Source: Lachnoclostridium sp.
Lineage (GTDB): Bacteria > Bacillota > Clostridia > Lachnospirales > Lachnospiraceae
Assembly (NCBI GenBank): GCA_023665475.1
Contig: JAMPEB010000005.1
Location: 1 to 64,000, forward strand
Reading direction: 5' to 3'
Length of the DNA: 64,000 nt
The stretch's first letter is position 1; each line of letters begins with the position of its first letter. Below are positions 15,881 through 24,749 of this stretch, in pieces. A program made the position numbers and the translations under genes. Below the pieces are notes generated by a model. It made no database searches, was not told the DNA's origin, and saw only the letters and a list, made by a program, of their open reading frames with translations.

Positions 15881-17161
15881 ATGGTGAACAACACAACGAA
15901 AAACGGACTTAAGGTATTTGCCCTGATATTAAGCTGTGCGCTGATGGGCGGAGGAATGGGTATTTGCGGGAGCTTTTTCGGAAACTATCTGTTATCGGAA
16001 AAAATGGCGGAAAAAGCGGAGGAGAAATCGGAAGAATCCCGGATGTCTACTATGATGCAGGGGGTCAGAGAAACTTCCGTGCTGGAGGTCAGGCATATTG
16101 ACACAAGCAGTTTAATGACGCCTGCAGAGGTGTATGCGGCAAATGTGAATTCCACGGTAGGCATTACGACATCCGTAACGACTAATTTCTGGGGATTTAC
16201 ATCTTCATCCCCATCGTCCGGCTCGGGTTTCATCATCACTGATGACGGATATATCATTACAAATTATCATGTAATTGAGGACTCGGATTCCATCACGGTT
16301 TCCATGTATGACGGGACTACTTATGACGCGAAGCCGGTGGGATATGATGAGAGCAATGACATTGCCGTTTTGAAAGTGGAGGCTGAAAACCTGACTCCGG
16401 TTGTGATAGGGGACTCAGATGCTTTGAATGTAGGAGACAGTGTGATTGCCATCGGCAATCCTTTGGGAGAACTTACCTTTTCCCTGACTTCCGGTGCAGT
16501 GAGTGCGCTGGACAGGGAAGTTACTCTGTCAAACAGTCTGACAATGGATTTGATTCAGACAGACTGCGCGATTAATTCCGGTAATTCGGGAGGTGCATTG
16601 TTTAATCTTTATGGAGAAGTGGTTGGCATCACCAATGCAAAATATTCAAGCTCCAGTTCGGGTGCATCCATAGACAACATCGGGTTTGCGATTCCCATTA
16701 ACCATATTATGGGAATTGTCAGAAGCATTATTGAAGACGGCTATATTACGAAGCCCTATATCGGTGTGTCAGTGGCAGATGTGAGTGCGGAAATGCAGCG
16801 TTACGGGCTGCCGAAGGGTGCGGCGGTTCAGGGTATTACAGAAGATAGTCCGGCAGATGAGGCCGGTCTTATGATAAATGACATTATCACGGCAGTAAAT
16901 GGGGATGAGGCAGGCAGCAGCAGTCTGGTAGATGCGGTAGGAGAAGCTTCTCCCGGGGATGTATTGATACTTTCCGTATACCGGCAGGGTGAAAACATTG
17001 AGATAGAAGTAACGGTAGGAGAGCAGGTGCAGTCAGCTCTTGCCAATGAAGAAACCGAAGAAATGCGGCAGATACCGGGTCAGGGAAACGGAATCGGACA
17101 GATACCGGGTCAGAACCGTCAGGAAGGCGGAAACTTCCCGTGGGGCAGCTTTGGACGGTAG
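15881..17161 (+). CDS. HtrA/DegP-type serine protease with PDZ domain
   Basis: A membrane-anchored quality-control protease of 426 residues. One N-terminal membrane helix (residues ~12-37) is followed by a charged linker, then a trypsin-like domain with complete triad His130 (NYHVI), Asp160 (NDIAVLKV) and Ser236 (GNSGGAL). One PDZ domain follows (GVSVADVS... to VTVGEQ). The C-terminal tail is Gln/Gly/Pro-rich (RQIPGQGNGIG, repeated IPGQ), echoing the exporter proteins downstream. AGGAGGTG lies 6 bases before the ATG. It probably heads an operon with the three adaptors (next gene 36 bases away) and guards misfolded exported proteins. Confidence 0.95.
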   Translation: MVNNTTKNGLKVFALILSCALMGGGMGICGSFFGNYLLSEKMAEKAEEKSEESRMSTMMQGVRETSVLEVRHIDTSSLMTPAEVYAANVNSTVGITTSVTTNFWGFTSSSPSSGSGFIITDDGYIITNYHVIEDSDSITVSMYDGTTYDAKPVGYDESNDIAVLKVEAENLTPVVIGDSDALNVGDSVIAIGNPLGELTFSLTSGAVSALDREVTLSNSLTMDLIQTDCAINSGNSGGALFNLYGEVVGITNAKYSSSSSGASIDNIGFAIPINHIMGIVRSIIEDGYITKPYIGVSVADVSAEMQRYGLPKGAAVQGITEDSPADEAGLMINDIITAVNGDEAGSSSLVDAVGEASPGDVLILSVYRQGENIEIEVTVGEQVQSALANEETEEMRQIPGQGNGIGQIPGQNRQEGGNFPWGSFGR

Positions 17162-17197
17162 GAGAAGTGTTTCAGCATATGGAAAGGAGTCTATCCC

Positions 17198-18955
17198 ATG
17201 AAATTTTTTAAGCAAGGGACAGGGAAAAAGTGGTTATGGATCATGATTGCCATAGCGCTTGTCATTATACTGGCAGGAATCGGAGGAACATGGTTTTTCT
17301 TAAAAAAGAGAACTGGGCAGGCACCGGGACAGGGATTTGGCGGAAACAGGGGAAGCTTTTCCATGGAAGGAATCACGGAGGATATGGTGACCGCAAGCGG
17401 TGTCGTCAACATGGGTATGACGGTGGAAGAATTTTCTGTGGAAAATCTGGAAACGACGCTGGAAATAGAGGAAGTTTATGTGGCATCAGGGGATGTGGTG
17501 GAAGAGGGAACCAAGATACTGAAACTTTCAGAAGAGGATGTGGTCGAGGCAAGAGTAGAACTTGAAAAAGCATTGAGGGAGGCGGAACTAGCATATAGAG
17601 CCGGCGCCATAGAGTATGAGCAGAATAAGATTACGGCAGTTTATGACAGGGATAGTGCACTGTTGGAGGGGCAACAGGCCAAGGAAGTTTACAACGAAAC
17701 CGTTGCGAACTTAGACAACGCTGTGGAAAGGGCGCAGGAATCGTTGGATGAGGCTAATGAAAAGATAGAGGAGTATTCGTCCTATGTGAATGACGGTACA
17801 TACAGAGATTATTTTAAAGTAGATGAATATCAGGCAATCTATGATGAAAATCTGCGGGTCATCACTGATCGGATGGATGAATATGGAATCGGTTGGGGCG
17901 AGATAACCGGAACCGGCGGGCAAATGAATTCCGGGGAACAGAGCAATCCGGCGGGCAGCAGTGTCTTTTCCGTATCCGGCGGAGATGCTGATGCCGGCGG
18001 CAGTGCCGATAGGCAGGAGTACAATCAGGAGGTACAGATGCTTTCCTCTCTATACAAAATTCTGGAGCAGAATCTGAAGGATTTAGAGCAGGCGCAGGAT
18101 GATTATGACGAGGCGGTTGTCAATGCGGCATTTGAGCTTCAGACTCTACAACTGAAGCTGCCCTCGCTGAAACTGGCGCTGACGGAGGCCAAGGAAAATT
18201 ATTCCATTTCCATACAGCAGGCGAAATTGACATATGAAACTTCCCTTGCCAATGCGGAACACGCAAAGAGCAATTATGAAACGGCAGTCCAGAAGGCAGA
18301 GAGTGATTATGACACGCTGTTAAATGCTTACGAGGATGCAAATGAGAATCTGGAATTATTTGAAAGTCTGGTAGGCGACGGGTATTTTTACGCATCCGGT
18401 AATGGAACGATCCTGCGTACTATGGTGCGGGCGGGACAGTCATTGGCTGCGGAGAGTATAGTATTTATGTATACGGATACAGAGGAAATGACGGTAACGG
18501 TATCGGTGGATCAGGCGGATATAGCTAAAGTCAATCTGGGAGATACGGCTGTGGTGGCTTCTTCCTCAGGATACTTTGCGGCTTCTGTTTCGGAAATTAA
18601 TCCGATATCATCCTCCACAAGCAGATCCAGCGTAAGTTATAATGTGATATTGACTTTGAACGGCGATACATCAGGGCTTGCGGCTAATGAATCCGTAACG
18701 GTTGTGATAGGCATGGATGTGTCTCTGATGGAAAAGGAAAATATGGGAGGGCAAAATCCCGGTGGTGAAGAGATGCCGGAGAGAGGACAGAAGCCTGAAG
18801 GATTTGAGATGCCGGAGGGAGGACAGAAGCCCGAAGGATTTGAGATGCCGGAGAGAGGACAGAAGCCCGAAGGATTTGAAATGCCGGGCGGGAGTCAAGG
18901 ATCATTTGGCGGACCTGTGGGGCAGTCGGGAAAATCGGAAGAGGTGGGAAAATGA
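17198..18955 (+). CDS. HlyD/MacA-type efflux adaptor 1 of 3
   Basis: A 585-residue membrane-fusion (adaptor) protein. A membrane anchor at ~10-32 precedes a Gly/Gln-rich linker (GQAPGQGFGGNRG). Next come the first lipoyl half (VYVASGDVVEEGTKIL), a long coiled-coil hairpin rich in Glu, Ala and Gln, the second lipoyl half (GYFYASGNGTIL) and a beta-barrel. The C-terminal tail is three 12-residue repeats, EMPERGQKPEGF and variants. In diderms such adaptors bridge to an outer-membrane channel; in a monoderm it may gate or guide substrate across the wall. AAAGGAG precedes ATG 17198, and its stop overlaps the next adaptor by ATGA. Confidence 0.9.
   Translation: MKFFKQGTGKKWLWIMIAIALVIILAGIGGTWFFLKKRTGQAPGQGFGGNRGSFSMEGITEDMVTASGVVNMGMTVEEFSVENLETTLEIEEVYVASGDVVEEGTKILKLSEEDVVEARVELEKALREAELAYRAGAIEYEQNKITAVYDRDSALLEGQQAKEVYNETVANLDNAVERAQESLDEANEKIEEYSSYVNDGTYRDYFKVDEYQAIYDENLRVITDRMDEYGIGWGEITGTGGQMNSGEQSNPAGSSVFSVSGGDADAGGSADRQEYNQEVQMLSSLYKILEQNLKDLEQAQDDYDEAVVNAAFELQTLQLKLPSLKLALTEAKENYSISIQQAKLTYETSLANAEHAKSNYETAVQKAESDYDTLLNAYEDANENLELFESLVGDGYFYASGNGTILRTMVRAGQSLAAESIVFMYTDTEEMTVTVSVDQADIAKVNLGDTAVVASSSGYFAASVSEINPISSSTSRSSVSYNVILTLNGDTSGLAANESVTVVIGMDVSLMEKENMGGQNPGGEEMPERGQKPEGFEMPEGGQKPEGFEMPERGQKPEGFEMPGGSQGSFGGPVGQSGKSEEVGK
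18770..18877 (+). repeat. 36-bp tandem repeat in adaptor 1 tail
   Basis: Three in-frame units (18770-18805, 18806-18841, 18842-18877) encode EMPERGQKPEGF, EMPEGGQKPEGF and EMPERGQKPEGF. A partial fourth starts at 18878. The near identity at DNA level implies recent expansion. Confidence 0.9.
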
Positions 18956-20715
18956 GCAAAAAAAAGAAAAAACTGATTGCAATCATATCTGCATTTGCCC
19001 TTCTGATTCTGGCTGCCGGTTACACCGTATTTATTGCGCCCCTGTTTGAGAAAGAGGAATGGATATATAAGGAAGCCGTAGTTGAAAGAGGAACCCTTAC
19101 AGTAGGCGTAACGGAGAGCGGGTCGCTGGAATACGGTATCAGTAATGTTACCTATGAACTGGATCTGGATGTAGGAGATGCAGAGGATGATGAGGAGGAT
19201 GAAGACGACAAGACTACACAGAAATATTTAAAGATTTCCGATGTTTATGTTACGGCAGGACAGCGTGTGGAGGCAGGGGATGAGCTGCTTAAGTTTGAAG
19301 AGGACAGCGTTTCGGATGTCCGCAGATTATTGGACAGCGCCCGGGTGGATGCCGTGTCCGAGTATGGGGAAGCAGAAAACGAATATAATCTGTCCGTTTT
19401 AGAAGCAGAAACAACACTACAGGCAGATACCGTCACCGGGAATTATGCTTCATCCATTTATGACAGTGCAGCAGCGGATGCAAAGAATCAGGTTGCCATT
19501 ATCCAGACGGAGATAAGTAAGCGCAGTGCAAATACGGCTTCGTTGGAGGAAAAAGTTACGGAGGCACAGGAGAATTATGATGAAGCATTGGAAGAGTATC
19601 TATCGGCTAAAAAGGGAATAGACGGCGTAGAGGCGGATAACACAGTAGAGTTTATGAGCATCCAGAAAAATTATCTCAGTGCCCAGAGCAAATATCAAAA
19701 TGCGCTGAACGCATTGAATCAGGCGACACAAAATCTGGAAGATAATGCAAGAATCATTACCACTCTCGGGAATGAACTGACCGCAGCAAAGGCAGCCAGT
19801 GCCATCAATCAACTGGATGTGAAGGAAAATTGGCAGGAGTCCGTGATCGGCGGAAAAAATGCACAGGTCACTTATCAGGCAAAGCTGGAAAGTCTGAAAG
19901 AAACGCTGGCGGAGGCGGAAGAGGAAAAAGAGCTGGCGGACAGCCGACTGCAGGAATTTGAGGATTTTGTAGGGACGGATGGTATTTTGTATGCGCCTGA
20001 GTCTGGCATTATCACCAGTGTTTCCTATGAGGCGGGGGACCGCCTTGTAACCAATGGGCGCATTCTTTCCTATGCTACGGCAGATAACATGAGTATTTCA
20101 GTGGATGTCACACAGGAGGATGTGGTAGACCTGACGGTGGGGGACAGCGTGGACATTTACTTTTCCGCTTACCCGGATGTGCTGTATCAGGGGCGGATTC
20201 AGTCTATTGATACTACCGCGACTGCCAGAAACAGCAACACCATCAGCTATGTGGTAGTGATATCTGTATTGGGCGATACGTCAGCGCTGTACGGCGGCAT
20301 GACAGCAGATGTCATTTTTGTGACGGAAAGGCGGGAGGATGTGCTTTATGTTTCGCGTAAAGCAATCATAGAGAAGAATGGGAAAACTTATGTGTACAGA
20401 AAGAACGCTCTGGGCGGCAGGGAACTAGCAGAGGTGGAAATCGGAGTCAGCAATGGTGTCAATGTGGAAATTCTGTCAGGGTTGGAAGAAGGGGATACCA
20501 TCTATTTAGCCAGCAAAGTAAGTTCTGCGGAAGATATTCAAAAGTCCGGCGGAGAAGAGTCACAGGGTCAGACTGGGGGCGGAATGCCGGATGGAGATTT
20601 CCAAATGCCAGAGAGCGGGCAGATGCCCGGGGGATTTGAAATGCCGGGCGGAGGGCAGATGCCGGGAGGTGGTCAGGTACCCTCAAACTTTGATAACAGG
20701 AGGCAGCAGCGATGA
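18952..20715 (+). CDS. HlyD/MacA-type efflux adaptor 2 of 3
   Basis: A 587-residue paralogue of the flanking adaptors. It has a Lys-rich N terminus and membrane anchor (~8-28), then an acidic insert DAEDDEEDEDDK (~65-85). The lipoyl half VYVTAGQRVEAGDELL, a coiled-coil hairpin and the second half GILYAPESGIITSV follow. The beta-barrel and a membrane-proximal domain with EDVLYVSRKAIIEKNGKTYV are conserved in MacA-like adaptors. The tail is Gly/Met/Pro-rich (GGGMPDGDFQMPESGQMPGG). It overlaps adaptor 1 and adaptor 3 by 4 bases each, so the three are made together. Confidence 0.9.
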   Translation: MSKKKKKLIAIISAFALLILAAGYTVFIAPLFEKEEWIYKEAVVERGTLTVGVTESGSLEYGISNVTYELDLDVGDAEDDEEDEDDKTTQKYLKISDVYVTAGQRVEAGDELLKFEEDSVSDVRRLLDSARVDAVSEYGEAENEYNLSVLEAETTLQADTVTGNYASSIYDSAAADAKNQVAIIQTEISKRSANTASLEEKVTEAQENYDEALEEYLSAKKGIDGVEADNTVEFMSIQKNYLSAQSKYQNALNALNQATQNLEDNARIITTLGNELTAAKAASAINQLDVKENWQESVIGGKNAQVTYQAKLESLKETLAEAEEEKELADSRLQEFEDFVGTDGILYAPESGIITSVSYEAGDRLVTNGRILSYATADNMSISVDVTQEDVVDLTVGDSVDIYFSAYPDVLYQGRIQSIDTTATARNSNTISYVVVISVLGDTSALYGGMTADVIFVTERREDVLYVSRKAIIEKNGKTYVYRKNALGGRELAEVEIGVSNGVNVEILSGLEEGDTIYLASKVSSAEDIQKSGGEESQGQTGGGMPDGDFQMPESGQMPGGFEMPGGGQMPGGGQVPSNFDNRRQQR

Positions 20716-22463
20716 AAAAATCAGGAGGTTTAGACAGAAAGACACAGATATTCCTTGCGGCAGGAATCGGTGTGGGCATCTTTTTGTTCGCAGTTGTCTT
20801 CTTACTTATAAAAAGCAGTCGGAAAGAAACACCCGTATATAAGCAGACACAGGTTCAGTATGGCAGACTGATAGTGGGAGTGACAGAGGATGGGGCTGTG
20901 GATATAGGAACGGTGGAACAGACTTTTGATTTGGATATGAGTGCGCTGCAGCGGGTAAGTACAACAAGTTCTTCCGGCAGTACGGGTAATGCGTCTGCTA
21001 ACGCCGGCGGTATGGGCGGATTTGGGGGAGTAGGCGGCATGGAAGCTTTGGGTGGCAATGCAGGCGCTGCCGGAGGAGTCCCCGGCAATATGTTCGGAGG
21101 GATTTTTGACATGGCAGGCGGAAACTCCTTTTCTGCTGCAGGGAGTGAGTCCAGCCTAACGGTGGCAAAAGTTCATGTTACGGTAGGGCAGAGTGTTTCC
21201 GAGGGTGATGTTCTTTATGAATTGGAAGAAGAGAGTGTTGCAAAACTAAAAGAGCAGCTTCAATCTAATGTGGAGAAGGCGAAAGCAGACCTTGACGCCG
21301 TGTATGCGGATCAGACCCTTTCCAGACAACAGGCGCAGTATACTTATGAAAGCAGTACGACTTACGGAGATTATGCGGATACAGAATATGCCACTACCAT
21401 TCAGAGCTTGGCGGATGCAGTGACAGATGCCAAAACCAGCTTGCAGAGGGCGCAGGAGAGTTTGGCAGGATATGAGGCGCAGTTGGCTGAAATTACAGAT
21501 GCCTACAATGATGCGGTCATTGCTTTGAATAATTGCATATGGAGCAGGGACAATACGGATGTATCTGATGACCCCTACGGTTATGTTTATTATTATCAGC
21601 TGGCGCAGGACGCACAGTCCAGCGCAGATTCCCTAAAGCAGAAAAAGGAGCAGATGGAGCGGAATGTGGAGCAGGCATCCGCAAATGTTACCGTGGCAGA
21701 AAATGCATATCATTCTGTGGTGAGGAAACAGGCAAGTCAGAGGCTGAGCGCCATACAGACCCTTGAACTGCGAAAACTTGCTTATTCCACGGCTCAGGAA
21801 ACCTACGACATTGCCATTGCTTATCTGGATGATGCCGCAGCGCAGCAGGAGAGTATTTATGCAGATGCGCAGGATGCATGGGAAGAGTACAGCAGCCATG
21901 TATCGGAGAATAATATATGCGCGGCTTACAGTGGAGTCATTACCGGTGTAGAGCTGGCGGAGGGTGATAGTATCAGAACGGGAACGGTGCTTGTTACCCT
22001 TTACAATCTGGAAGATGTCACAATGACTGTGACGGTGAGTGAAGCCGATATGGAAGGCATTCATTTGGGCAGCGTCGCAAAGGTAAACTTTACGGCATAT
22101 CCGGAAGAGCTGTTTGATGCCGGAGTTACTTATATCAGTGATGCGTCTTCCGATTCCCGGGGCAATGTCACTTACGAAGTGACGATTACATTAAAAGGGG
22201 ATGTATCCGGGCTGTTTCAGGGGATGACGGGAGATGTCACCTTTGTGACGGAGGAAACGGAAGAAGTGCTTTATGTTTCCCGTAGGGCGGTCATTACAGA
22301 GGGTGAGGACAGTTATGTGAAAGTACAGGATGAACATGGGAACATTGAGCGGAGGAAAGTGATAACCGGGTTTACGGATGGCACATATGTGGAAATCAAG
22401 GATGGTCTTTCTGAAGGGGAAACGGTTCTGATTGAGAGCAAAACGGGAGGAACGACGCAATGA
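20712..22463 (+). CDS. HlyD/MacA-type efflux adaptor 3 of 3
   Basis: A 583-residue adaptor with membrane anchor at ~12-34. Between the first beta strands and the lipoyl half lies a Gly/Ala/Met-rich stretch of about 60 residues (for example NAGGMGGFGGVGGMEALGG). The lipoyl half is VHVTVGQSVSEGDVLY, followed by a long coiled coil. The second half is CAAYSGVITGVELAEGDSI, followed by a barrel and membrane-proximal domain (EEVLYVSRRAVI). There is no repeat tail. Its stop overlaps the permease start by ATGA. Of the three, its position next to the permease makes it the likely direct partner; this is inference. Confidence 0.9.
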   Translation: MKKSGGLDRKTQIFLAAGIGVGIFLFAVVFLLIKSSRKETPVYKQTQVQYGRLIVGVTEDGAVDIGTVEQTFDLDMSALQRVSTTSSSGSTGNASANAGGMGGFGGVGGMEALGGNAGAAGGVPGNMFGGIFDMAGGNSFSAAGSESSLTVAKVHVTVGQSVSEGDVLYELEEESVAKLKEQLQSNVEKAKADLDAVYADQTLSRQQAQYTYESSTTYGDYADTEYATTIQSLADAVTDAKTSLQRAQESLAGYEAQLAEITDAYNDAVIALNNCIWSRDNTDVSDDPYGYVYYYQLAQDAQSSADSLKQKKEQMERNVEQASANVTVAENAYHSVVRKQASQRLSAIQTLELRKLAYSTAQETYDIAIAYLDDAAAQQESIYADAQDAWEEYSSHVSENNICAAYSGVITGVELAEGDSIRTGTVLVTLYNLEDVTMTVTVSEADMEGIHLGSVAKVNFTAYPEELFDAGVTYISDASSDSRGNVTYEVTITLKGDVSGLFQGMTGDVTFVTEETEEVLYVSRRAVITEGEDSYVKVQDEHGNIERRKVITGFTDGTYVEIKDGLSEGETVLIESKTGGTTQ

Positions 22464-23833
22464 AATTATCCGAAATTTTTCGCCTGGTATGGCTGAACCT
22501 GTCCCAGAACAAATTCAAGGTCATCCTGACATCCATCGGTATTGTGGTGGGGTCCGCAACCATTATGATGGTAATCGCCATTGGTACCGGCGGCAAGGAG
22601 GAAGTGGCGGAGCAGTTTAAAAATCTGAATGCAGGGGCGATTGATATTTCTTACAGCGGAGGAACCAGCAGCGCAGGGTTTGCCATGGGCGGCGGAACGC
22701 CGACCGTGGGTGGCGGGCCTTCTTTCGGCGGCTCTGGCGGCGGGAGAGAGCGTTCCGGCGGTGGTTTCGGAGGCGGAATGCCGGGCGGAATGCCGGGCGG
22801 AATGGATTTCGGCGGATTTGGTGATTTCTTCGGTTTCGGAGGAGAAAACCAGATTAATGAGGAAGTGATTTTGACAGCGGAGGACTGTGAGGAACTGGAA
22901 CTGATGGTGCCGGGTCTTACTGCTACAACAATTTCTTATTCCACCAATGCTGCGGTGGAGGGCGGAGACATGGATTCCTCGGCCTATTATACCGTTGCCG
23001 GAGTAAAGGAAAATTATGCGCAGATCAGCAACATTGAAATGGCAATAGGGGAGTTTTTGACGGCGGAAAATGATGAGAACAAAGAGAAAACATGCATTCT
23101 GGGTTCCACGGTGGCAAAGGATATTTTTGGAAGCGCCTATGACGCTTATGATGGGATTGTATATATAGATGACAGACCCTATACCGTGGCGGGGGTCATG
23201 TCGGAAATGGGTACGGTGGCATCCGGCATCAGTCCTGACACGGCTATTTTTATTCCCTATGAAACAGGAATAAAGTACCTGACAGGAAATCATATCAATC
23301 CTACTCTTACCGTAATTGCAGAGGATGTGAACAAGGTGGAAGCCGTGATGGCGGATTTGGAAGTGAGTCTGAAAGACAGCTATCCCAACACCACATTTAC
23401 CATTTCTGATGCGGGAAGCAAAATGGAGGCTGCATCCGCATCCAACGATACCATGAGTCTGCTGTTGATTGCCATGGCGGTAATTGTATTTATCGTGGGA
23501 GGTATCGGAATCATGAATGTGCTGTTTGTGTCAGTGAAAGAGCGTACAAATGAAATCGGCATCTTAAAGGCGCTGGGATGTTCCAGAAGAGATATTCTGC
23601 TGGAGTTTCTTTTGGAGGCGAGCTGTACCAGTCTGGTGGGTGCGGTGATCGGTGTGTTGTTGTCACTGGGGATTACCCCATTGGTTGAGCTTTTGTCCGT
23701 GCGGGTAGAGCTTTCTGTCTCAGGGGCGCTTCTCTCTCTGTTCTTTGGCGTGGTGACAGGCAGTATTTTTGGATTTTATCCGGCATATAAAGCATCCAGG
23801 CTGATCCCTGTGGTGGCGCTGAATCAGGAATAG
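22460..23833 (+). CDS. MacB/FtsX-type ABC transporter permease
   Basis: The permease subunit has 457 residues. One N-terminal membrane helix (~20-40, FKVILTSIGIVVGSATIMMV) leads to a large external domain, then three C-terminal helices with the FtsX signature (GIGIMNVLFVSVKERTNEIG, ILKALG). The external domain carries a Gly/Met-rich insertion of about 65 residues (GGGFGGGMPGGMPGG) absent from ordinary MacB proteins as far as I recall. MacB-type proteins are mechanotransmission exporters of peptides, toxins or drugs. The ATPase gene follows after a 155-base gap that holds a family D repeat and a hairpin. Confidence 0.93.
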   Translation: MKLSEIFRLVWLNLSQNKFKVILTSIGIVVGSATIMMVIAIGTGGKEEVAEQFKNLNAGAIDISYSGGTSSAGFAMGGGTPTVGGGPSFGGSGGGRERSGGGFGGGMPGGMPGGMDFGGFGDFFGFGGENQINEEVILTAEDCEELELMVPGLTATTISYSTNAAVEGGDMDSSAYYTVAGVKENYAQISNIEMAIGEFLTAENDENKEKTCILGSTVAKDIFGSAYDAYDGIVYIDDRPYTVAGVMSEMGTVASGISPDTAIFIPYETGIKYLTGNHINPTLTVIAEDVNKVEAVMADLEVSLKDSYPNTTFTISDAGSKMEAASASNDTMSLLLIAMAVIVFIVGGIGIMNVLFVSVKERTNEIGILKALGCSRRDILLEFLLEASCTSLVGAVIGVLLSLGITPLVELLSVRVELSVSGALLSLFFGVVTGSIFGFYPAYKASRLIPVVALNQE

Positions 23834-23897
23834 TGCGAAGAGAAGTTCTAATGCTCGCAGCAAGGGCTGCTTCGCAAAGAACTTCTAAGCTTCACAC
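23833..23897 (+). repeat. dispersed palindromic repeat, family D copy 2
   Basis: Left arm GTGCGAAGAGAAGTTCT and right arm AGAACTTCTAAGCTTCACAC pair; inside, GCAGC-AAGG-GCTGC forms a second hairpin. Compared with copy 1 (7470) both stems carry paired changes (AATTTCT/AGAAATT to AAGTTCT/AGAACTT; ACAGC/GCTGT to GCAGC/GCTGC). It begins at the permease stop codon. Confidence 0.75.
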
Positions 23898-23898
23898 C

Positions 23899-23926
23899 GA
23901 AAAACGCCCAAAACACGGCGTTTTTC
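23899..23926 (+). terminator. terminator-like hairpin between permease and ATPase genes
   Basis: GAAAAACGCC (23899-23908) and GGCGTTTTTC (23917-23926) make a perfect 10-bp stem with an 8-base loop; the right arm itself supplies five T. It lies inside an otherwise coherent operon, so it probably attenuates transcription of the ATPase gene rather than ending the operon. Confidence 0.7.
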
Positions 23927-23988
23927 ATTCGGATTTGAGTCGCTGCGGAGCAGCGATATGGAAGTTAGCATAGAGGAGGTACAGAGTA

Positions 23989-24654
23989 ATGATTACCATG
24001 ACAAATATCAATAAGGGATATATGCTGGGAGAGGAAAGGCTTCCCATTCTAAAAAATGTGAATTTTCATGTATCTGCAGGGGAGTATGTGGCTATTCTGG
24101 GTCCTTCCGGTTCGGGAAAGACCACTTTTATGAACATGCTGGGATGTATGGATATTATGGACAGCGGGGAGTATTTTCTGGAAGGGATGGCTATTCATGA
24201 AACAAAGGAGAATGATCTGACACAGGTGAGGAACGAGAAAATAGGTTTTATTTTTCAGAATTATCAATTGATTCCCACCTATAATGTCATGCAGAATATT
24301 ATTATGCCGCTTTTGATGAGGGGAATGACTCACACGGAGGCGGAGGAACAATGTATGGAAACGGTAAAGCTGCTGGGGCTGGAACACAGGATTGACCATA
24401 AACCCAATGAACTTTCGGGAGGTCAAAAACAGAGGGTTTCCATTGCCAGAGCATTGGTAGGACGGCCTGCCATCCTTTTGGCGGACGAACCCACGGGAGC
24501 CTTGGATCAGCAGAGTGGGAAAGAGGTTCTGAAACTGTTCCGGCAGCTAAATGAGATGGGAAATACTATTGTGATGATTACCCATGATCTGGGGGTGGCA
24601 CAGTCGGCAAGACGGATTGTGAAGATTATAGACGGGGAATTGTATGAAGAGTGA
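23989..24654 (+). CDS. ABC transporter ATP-binding protein (MacB/LolD type)
   Basis: The ATPase subunit for the preceding permease has 221 residues. Walker A is GPSGSGKTTF, the Q loop is in FIFQNYQLIPTYNV, the signature is LSGGQKQRV, Walker B is ILLADEPTGALD and the switch is ITHD. AGGAGGTAC lies about 10 bases before ATG 23989. Between permease and ATPase lie a family D repeat, a terminator-like hairpin and a small hairpin TCGCTGC-GGA-GCAGCGA (23940-23956), so expression may be set separately from the permease. Confidence 0.96.
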   Translation: MITMTNINKGYMLGEERLPILKNVNFHVSAGEYVAILGPSGSGKTTFMNMLGCMDIMDSGEYFLEGMAIHETKENDLTQVRNEKIGFIFQNYQLIPTYNVMQNIIMPLLMRGMTHTEAEEQCMETVKLLGLEHRIDHKPNELSGGQKQRVSIARALVGRPAILLADEPTGALDQQSGKEVLKLFRQLNEMGNTIVMITHDLGVAQSARRIVKIIDGELYEE

Positions 24655-24673
24655 ATAACCTCAACAAATTTGA

Positions 24674-24703
24674 TTGACAGACACATTACGCTATGCCTAT
24701 AAT
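24674..24703 (+). promoter_or_regulatory. near-consensus sigma-A promoter
   Basis: TTGACA (24674-24679) and TATAAT (24698-24703) are both consensus and lie 18 bases apart. They drive the anchored protein at 24750 and probably the D,D-carboxypeptidase and hybrid kinase after it, separating this group from the exporter operon. Confidence 0.8.
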
Positions 24704-24749
24704 AAATAATATGATAAACAGTACAGAGTTAGGCACAAAAGGTGGTGTG

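Noticed and set aside
22466-23293. 275-codon open frame on the minus strand
   Set aside because: It is antisense to the MacB-type permease; its Arg/His/Cys-rich composition comes from the Gly-rich coding strand.
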